Positions 59,084-64,000 of a stretch of DNA of 64,000 nt are shown one piece after another. The stretch covers positions 1 through 64,000 of the forward strand of contig CALAMO010000035.1 in the NCBI GenBank assembly GCA_937925855.1, given 5' to 3'. Every line of letters begins with the position of its first letter. The stretch's first letter is position 1. A model generated the notes under the pieces. The model saw nothing but the letters and a program-made list of their open reading frames with translations. It did not search any database and was not told the DNA's origin. Source of the stretch: an uncultured Thiotrichaceae bacterium (GTDB lineage Bacteria > Pseudomonadota > Gammaproteobacteria > Thiotrichales > Thiotrichaceae). The position numbers and the translations under genes are program-made.

Positions 59084-60880
59084 CTATAAACGTATCAATG
59101 TCACCATAAATACGATGCAGCTCACAAACAGCAGGCCGAGCCAAACCTCAATGAGGCGGCGTAACCCTGCTCGGCGCGCCGTCAGCGTATCCACACCACA
59201 GGCGAAGAAGTAGGCAAAGCAGAAAAATACCGGGGCGTAATAACGGAAATCGGTATTGGAGACTGAGGGGTAGTGGGTAACAAAGCGCAGCACCAGTGCA
59301 ACGGCAATGAGCGTTATTCCGATTAACAGCCAGTCCAGCAGGCTTTTCTGTCGAAAACCGTAGGCAATCCAGGCCAGCGGCACAATCAGGCCGAGCGCTA
59401 AGATCAGCTGCATATTCAGCAGCAAGCCGTCGCTGCGGTCACGCCAGTAGCGGTAATCAAATTCACCAAAGAACAGGGTACCATACTGATAAGTCGGCAA
59501 GGAACGGGTGATGGCGTGATTATCGCTTGCTAGGATGCTGGATTGAGCCTGATTAAGTAGCTCCGTGATATTAAAAGAGAAAAAGTAAGACAGCGTGAGC
59601 GGACGCAAATCCTGCCCCGGCCAGATGCCGCTGTTTACCAAGTGCAGCGTGCCCGCTGCCGGATAATAAGCCCGAAATAAGGTATAAGCTAACAGCAGCG
59701 CGCCGACCAAGCAGAATTTAATCAGGGCGCTGCGGGTCTGTGCGGGGGCTTGGGCATAGCTCACCAGCAGCAGGCTAAAAAACAGCACTTCTAGCGTCAG
59801 CGTCGAGACCTTGGTCATAAAGGCGAGGCTGGTAAACAGCAGCGCCGCAATAAAGTGTTTCTGCCAGCGGGCGTGATAGCTGCTGATTAGATAAAACAGC
59901 GCAATACTGGCCAGCCCAAAGGCCCAGGGGTCATTATTAATGCGGCTTGAGAGGTAAATCAGCGACGGGATAAAGCACAGAAAGGCCAGCGTAAGCGCGC
60001 GAATCAAAATGCGGTCAGTCAATAATTTAAGCAGTCGGTAACTGTAGACCAGCCCGACGCAGCTCAACAAGGCGGTGGTGAAGCTAATCACGCGCAGAAT
60101 CAGTGCCTCGGTGAATTGCAGTTGCTCCAACACCGCGTACAGCAGGCCATTGACTAGGTAGTACAGGGGCTGCTGCGGAAATTCCCAAGCTTTATGCGGC
60201 AGCGGGATAAAAAACTCATGGGCGATGAATTTTATGTATTCGATATGGCCGTGATAGTCGTGCTGAAACTGAATATAGCCCATGTCGAGCGCATACCACA
60301 GGCGCAGGCTAATACCACTGAGCAGAATCAGCAGGGGGAGGGCATGACGGTTGAGGTGTGGGATAAGGTTATTTTGGGGTCGCCTGAAATGACTGAGCAG
60401 ACGATCAAAGCCAAGGGTGGCGAGCACACACAGCAGCCATAACATTGGCAGCAGGGTGAGAAAGCCAATCAGAAAATCGCGCGTGCTGTACTGCTGGCCT
60501 AATTGTACGCGCGGTGCTGGCTGACCGGCAAACCGCAGGCTGAGTAGGTTATTGCCACGCTGTAATTTAAGGGAGTAAACATCGCCCAGTTGTGCATCGC
60601 GATGGCTAGTGCGAGTCTTGGGGTAGGGATAAGACGGCTGTAGCGGCTGGCCATTCAGCAGTAGGGCATCGGGTGTTTGTTGGCCGGAGACAATGTTAAG
60701 CGCCGCGCTCATACTCAGCCGGGCCTGTAGCGTGAAGTTTAGGATCGTCGTGTCTTGGCGGCTGTCGGCCTGAGTATACGGTGCGCTGATGCTAAAGGAG
60801 ATCAGAACAAAATAGAGCATGCCTGCTAAGACGCCGAGCGTGCTGAACAGAACTGTCTTGTTGCGCAACTCAAACCCCAT
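59084..60880 (-). CDS. Polytopic membrane protein, GT-C (ArnT/PMT-like) glycosyltransferase type
   Basis: The 598-residue protein has an N-terminal membrane anchor (about 9-30), a periplasmic beta-rich part (35-130) and about eleven further helices. HDYHGHIEYI (about 208-217) and EFPQQPLYYLVNG (232-244) resemble the first-loop acidic motif and Q-P-L-Y-Y segment of GT39-like lipid-linked sugar transferases. It could modify a lipid or protein on the periplasmic side. The family call is moderate. Confidence 0.6.
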   Translation of the reverse strand: MGFELRNKTVLFSTLGVLAGMLYFVLISFSISAPYTQADSRQDTTILNFTLQARLSMSAALNIVSGQQTPDALLLNGQPLQPSYPYPKTRTSHRDAQLGDVYSLKLQRGNNLLSLRFAGQPAPRVQLGQQYSTRDFLIGFLTLLPMLWLLCVLATLGFDRLLSHFRRPQNNLIPHLNRHALPLLILLSGISLRLWYALDMGYIQFQHDYHGHIEYIKFIAHEFFIPLPHKAWEFPQQPLYYLVNGLLYAVLEQLQFTEALILRVISFTTALLSCVGLVYSYRLLKLLTDRILIRALTLAFLCFIPSLIYLSSRINNDPWAFGLASIALFYLISSYHARWQKHFIAALLFTSLAFMTKVSTLTLEVLFFSLLLVSYAQAPAQTRSALIKFCLVGALLLAYTLFRAYYPAAGTLHLVNSGIWPGQDLRPLTLSYFFSFNITELLNQAQSSILASDNHAITRSLPTYQYGTLFFGEFDYRYWRDRSDGLLLNMQLILALGLIVPLAWIAYGFRQKSLLDWLLIGITLIAVALVLRFVTHYPSVSNTDFRYYAPVFFCFAYFFACGVDTLTARRAGLRRLIEVWLGLLFVSCIVFMVTLIRL

Positions 60881-60982
60881 AGCTCGCGTAAGCCCCCTCG
60901 TTTTAATCTAGTGCCGTAGTTTCACTCTGTCGAAGCTGCACTATACTGTCCCAGTTGCCTACTTGCGATGAAATTTTATTGC

Positions 60983-61597
60983 TCACTCACCGACTACGCT
61001 TGTAGGCGGTGCGAACAGCGGCATGCTGTTGTCTAGGGGGGTCAGCACCTGCTTATGCTGCAGCGCATTGGCGTTATCGGTAGCGGTGAGAGTGAGACTG
61101 CGCGCAGGCGTGTCAGTCTGGGCGCTAAACAGACTGACCTCAAAGCGTAGATCCATTAAATCTGCTGCTGCCGTATCGGCTGCCAGCACAAATCGCCCCA
61201 TCACCACCAGCTGTTCTGCTGGAGCGTTGGGCTGGTCGTGTGGCGTTACCGGTGATAGCAGCAAGCCGTCTAGCGGGCGCGGCCCACTGCGGTCGAGCAG
61301 GCGAATATGCGCATGCACCGCTGCACTCAGCGCTTGGCGGTGCTGGGCAAATTCAGCCGCAGATAGGCGGCCATCGCCGTCGTCATCCGTTGCGCTAAAA
61401 GCGGCCACCGGCAGCGATAGCACCATAAACACGCCATCAGCAACGCGATTCAAGGTGCCATGCTGCGCCACCATCAGGTGGGCTGCTGCCGGTGTGGCCA
61501 GGCTCAGCAGCAGCCCACCAAGCGCCAATAAACCATAGACTTGACTCAGCGACTGGCTAAGCTGTTGCCTGAGTCCTCTAGCCGTGACGGTGGCCAT
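60983..61597 (-). CDS. EF-hand-containing membrane/secreted protein
   Basis: The 204-residue protein has a hydrophobic helix (about 20-40, ending in ATPAAAH, possibly a cleaved signal), then a canonical EF-hand loop (DDDGDGRLSAAE, about 72-83) expected to bind calcium. The remaining sequence is beta-rich with no family I recognise. It lies 10 bases downstream of the YHYH lipoprotein gene, so the two are probably co-expressed and both act in the envelope. Confidence 0.7.
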   Translation of the reverse strand: MATVTARGLRQQLSQSLSQVYGLLALGGLLLSLATPAAAHLMVAQHGTLNRVADGVFMVLSLPVAAFSATDDDGDGRLSAAEFAQHRQALSAAVHAHIRLLDRSGPRPLDGLLLSPVTPHDQPNAPAEQLVVMGRFVLAADTAAADLMDLRFEVSLFSAQTDTPARSLTLTATDNANALQHKQVLTPLDNSMPLFAPPTSVVGE

Positions 61598-61606
61598 GAT
61601 CTACGC

Positions 61607-63058
61607 TTAGCCCCCGATCCTTCTAGGGGGGGTATTACCTGAACTCGGTGCGGTGCCTTGCCCAGTACCGGTGCCGCCGCCAGTTTCGACTACGCCTTTG
61701 ACACAGCGCTGAAAATAAGGGTAGTTGTCGGTGGCAAAGTAGTGATAGATACCATTTGGAAACTCTGGAGTGACGCCAGTGCGACCATTACACTCATCCA
61801 AGTCACCAGAGCCAGCAACATATTCCCAGTCCTGACTGAAGGTGCCGAGGGCGTAGGTGCGGATTGAGGGTCTGCTGCTGCTGACGGGGTCGACTAGCTG
61901 GTAGCTGCCCAGCATCTGCTTCAGCGCCGAGCTGGCATCGTCGGGATCCGAGTAGCCGTAACGGGCGTAAATCGGGAAGCCGTCCGCCGCCCAGCCGATG
62001 AGGGTCATTTTGGTGCTATTCCCCCCGCGTTTAGTGATGAAACCCTCCGGCATGCCGTGATAATGGTAGGCCCCGCTAGGCTGGACATGGGCATTATTCG
62101 TATCGGTGCCAAAGTTAAAATGTGTCTGGCCCAGCGCTTCAATACTCCAGTTGCCGGTATTGCCGGTCAAACTGCAGGCGTTGCCAGAATCATCACAGCT
62201 ACCGGCGGTACCCGCATCAATTTTAACGCCGTTGAGCACATAGCCGGTGACGCCGCGTGGGCCACCTAGTGTAGTTGCGGTGTCTGCGGTTTCTGGGTTG
62301 AGCGTAAAGCTGTCAGAGACAGTTTGCTGGCTGATGGTATTGGGGTTGTTGGCATTTGGGAAAGTGCCGACGGCATGATCGGGTAAGCCATTCGCTGTCA
62401 GATTACGCTGTGTGGCAGTACAGCTCCAGTTGGCGGTACTGGTGGCATTGACTGAGGCCGACTCATTAAACGTGCTGTCATTATAATCGCACAATACGCC
62501 TTTAGTTGAACCGGTGGTGGTTGAACCGCCGCCAATACCGGTGGGTGCTGCACTGGCAGTGACGCTGAGTTGATCACTGGTGGAGGTTGTGGCATCACTG
62601 ACCACGACTTGAAAGGTGTAGACCCCAGCACGGTCAGGCGTAAACGTGGGCATGGCGATGTTCGATGCGCTGAGTGCAACGTTACTGCCAGTGGGAAAGG
62701 ACACCAGGCTCCATCGAAACGTCAGGCTATCACCGTTTGCATCAGAACTGGCGCTGGCATCCAACCGCACTAACACGCCAATGACAGCACTTTTATCGAC
62801 GCCAGCATTAGCGACGGGGGCCGTATTGGCGGTCGGTGCGGCGGTCGGTGCGGCGGTCGGTGCGGTGGTCGGTGCGGCGGTCGGTGCGGCGGTTGGTGCG
62901 GTTGTCGGTGCGGCGGTCGGCATTGCAGTCGGTGTCGGCGTTGACGCCGGTGTGTAGGTCACGGAGCCACTGCTCCCACCGCATGCACTTAGCCCCAGCG
63001 CAGCGGTTAGCAGAATACCCCGGCAATAAAGCCGGTAAGGTGAAGGCAAAGTAGGCAT
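61607..63058 (-). CDS. YHYH-domain lipoprotein with PKD-like domain
   Basis: From ATG 63058 the 483-residue product has a lipoprotein signal (LGLSAC, cysteine near residue 25), a Thr-Ala-Pro repeat linker, a PKD/cadherin-like beta domain (ANAGVDKSAVIGVLVRLDASASSDANGDSLTFRW, shown here only as its position, about residues 79-165) and a YHYH domain with AYHYHGMPEG and IGWAADGFPIYARYGY. YHYH proteins are secreted proteins of unknown function in marine bacteria. The linker is encoded by a 12-bp tandem repeat. The start at 63058 is preferred because it places the lipobox at normal distance. Confidence 0.8.
   Translation of the reverse strand: MPTLPSPYRLYCRGILLTAALGLSACGGSSGSVTYTPASTPTPTAMPTAAPTTAPTAAPTAAPTTAPTAAPTAAPTANTAPVANAGVDKSAVIGVLVRLDASASSDANGDSLTFRWSLVSFPTGSNVALSASNIAMPTFTPDRAGVYTFQVVVSDATTSTSDQLSVTASAAPTGIGGGSTTTGSTKGVLCDYNDSTFNESASVNATSTANWSCTATQRNLTANGLPDHAVGTFPNANNPNTISQQTVSDSFTLNPETADTATTLGGPRGVTGYVLNGVKIDAGTAGSCDDSGNACSLTGNTGNWSIEALGQTHFNFGTDTNNAHVQPSGAYHYHGMPEGFITKRGGNSTKMTLIGWAADGFPIYARYGYSDPDDASSALKQMLGSYQLVDPVSSSRPSIRTYALGTFSQDWEYVAGSGDLDECNGRTGVTPEFPNGIYHYFATDNYPYFQRCVKGVVETGGGTGTGQGTAPSSGNTPPRRIGG
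62828..62923. repeat. 12-bp tandem repeat (minisatellite) inside the lipoprotein gene
   Basis: Seven near-identical copies of GGCGGTCGGTGC plus one diverged copy run in tandem. On the coding strand they give an A-P-T-A/T type linker with a four-residue period. Being a multiple of three, copy changes would alter linker length without breaking the frame. Confidence 0.9.
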
Positions 63059-63205
63059 AAGTACGGTTCTCGATTGTGTAGTTATAATTAATATGCATAT
63101 AGGATTCCTAGCCGAGAAGACTAGCAAAAAAAACATGCTGAGAAAACTAACAGTGCACTGTACGGTCATTAGCGCGTGCGTGCCTAGTCGCGCGAGGGGT
63201 GTTGC

Positions 63206-63934
63206 TTAGAGATCAAACTGACTGGGCAGCATAACGATATCGCGGATGGTGACATGGCGTGGCCGCGTCAGCATAAACAAAATCGCCTGTGCGACCTCGC
63301 TGGCCTCAATCAGCGTGCCTGCGGCCTGCGCCTCTGCTAACTTCTCCTCTGGCCAGTCTGCTAATAGCGCTGTAATCACTGGCCCTGGTGAGACTGAGCC
63401 GATACGAATCCCGTGCTTAAATACCTGGCGACGGGTGGTTTGTACGAAGCAGTTGATCGCCCATTTGGAGGCGGCATATACCGGTTCCCACGGCGTCGGA
63501 TAGTGGGCCGCCAACGAGCTGGTGACAATAATATCACCGCTGCCACGCGCTATCATATGGGTTAACACGGCGCGCACGTTTTTCATCACCACGTTAACGT
63601 TCAGGTTGAGCATGCGGTCAATATCATCCGCCGCCGCCTCGACCAAATCACCACCGATATAGGTTCCGGCGTTGCTGTGGAAGATGTCGATATGATCGAC
63701 AGCGGCCAATAAACGCGGTAGCAGCGTCTCACATTGGGCGGGGTCGAGCAGATCAATAATCAGCGGAGTGAGGGCGCTACCGTGCTTGGCACAGAGGCCC
63801 TCAACGGCGGCTGCATCGCGATCAATGACGACAACGTGAGCACCCGCCGCCAGCATCGCCTCCGTGCTCGCTAAGCCAATACCGGATGCGCCGCCAGTGA
63901 CGGCAGCAATTTTAGCGTGTAGTGATGCGCTCAT
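63206..63934 (-). CDS. Short-chain dehydrogenase/reductase
   Basis: The 242-residue NAD(P)-dependent oxidoreductase has the classical SDR motifs: TGGASGIG (residues 14-21), the catalytic serine in VTSSLA and YAASK with the tyrosine and lysine. VSPGPV follows. An aspartate in VIDRD at the end of strand 2 favours NAD(H). It resembles ribitol/acetoin-type reductases; the substrate cannot be told. It is transcribed alone toward the lipoprotein gene. Confidence 0.87.
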   Translation of the reverse strand: MSASLHAKIAAVTGGASGIGLASTEAMLAAGAHVVVIDRDAAAVEGLCAKHGSALTPLIIDLLDPAQCETLLPRLLAAVDHIDIFHSNAGTYIGGDLVEAAADDIDRMLNLNVNVVMKNVRAVLTHMIARGSGDIIVTSSLAAHYPTPWEPVYAASKWAINCFVQTTRRQVFKHGIRIGSVSPGPVITALLADWPEEKLAEAQAAGTLIEASEVAQAILFMLTRPRHVTIRDIVMLPSQFDL

Positions 63935-63961
63935 TGAGGCTAGGTTCCTTTAAGTTGCTCA

Positions 63962-63989
63962 GGTGTGTCTGCGCGCGTGCAGACACACC
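63962..63989. terminator. Perfect hairpin near the window end
   Basis: An 11-bp perfect stem (GGTGTGTCTGC / GCAGACACACC) with a six-base loop lies upstream of the SDR gene, probably ending a transcript from the right-hand neighbour outside the window. No strong T-run follows on either strand. Confidence 0.4.
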
Positions 63990-64000
63990 GTTTAAGGGTC

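Noticed and set aside
62828-62923. CRISPR array
   Set aside because: The 12-bp units are contiguous without spacers and lie inside a coding gene.
62808-63098. Open frames rich in R-T-D or V-R-R repeats around the 12-bp repeat
   Set aside because: They are other-frame readings of the tandem repeat in the lipoprotein gene.

Overview
The window reads as chromosomal DNA of a marine, heterotrophic gammaproteobacterium. The evidence is a DUF3581 gene, a PrkB-type phosphoribulokinase homologue, the uvrC-pgsA order, a trimethylamine monooxygenase, a PL7 alginate lyase and an intact alpha-glucoside uptake operon. No species can be named from the sequence alone. I see no rRNA, tRNA, CRISPR array, integrase or insertion sequence.

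Layout. 1-2.9 kb: end of a ComM-type Mg-chelatase-like ATPase, a DUF3581 gene, thyA, and a phosphoribulokinase homologue whose catalytic residues are replaced. 3-8.4 kb: an amine/amino-acid module (class III aminotransferase, aldehyde dehydrogenase, divergent M19 'dipeptidase') converging on a trimethylamine monooxygenase. 8.5-12.7 kb: FKBP isomerase, uvrC, pgsA, and two tandem type II dehydroquinase genes, one of them degenerate. 12.8-20.4 kb: an agl-type operon (GH13 alpha-glucosidase, ATPase, two permeases, binding protein) with a divergent LacI regulator and two matching candidate operators. 20.4-28.9 kb: FAD-linked oxidase, CoA-type Nudix hydrolase, DUF4124 protein, 2-hydroxyacid dehydrogenase, proS-purH and two small envelope proteins.

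29-36.5 kb is an aromatic/methylated-compound locus: pobA overlaps a GcvT-domain demethylating oxidase and is followed by a 2-keto-4-pentenoate hydratase-like gene, a MATE exporter and an FAH-family hydrolase. It is partly eroded: an intradiol dioxygenase has lost its whole catalytic middle in frame, and a regulator is reduced to its C-terminus. 36.6-39.4 kb holds a four-part secreted alginate lyase. 39.4-40.4 kb is a gene graveyard with fragments of GNAT, GST, methyltransferase and HD-domain genes. 40.4-44.5 kb holds a toxin-antitoxin pair with a chimeric antitoxin, an ABC exporter and an AGE-family epimerase.

44.5-51.4 kb is visibly AT-rich compared with its surroundings. It carries one 2121-residue gene encoding a P-loop NTPase. 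Its Walker A (residues 69-76) and Walker B (918-924) motifs are separated by about 840 residues containing roughly a dozen membrane segments, and it ends in a long TPR-like helical tail. This is the best candidate for an undescribed system.

51.4-64 kb: a Tat-exported DUF1501/DUF1800 pair, a frameshifted EamA remnant, a 990-residue SerC-like/SerA-like fusion with a possibly structured leader, an EamA transporter and a GT-C-type membrane protein, an EF-hand protein with a YHYH-domain lipoprotein carrying a 12-bp tandem repeat, and an SDR oxidoreductase.
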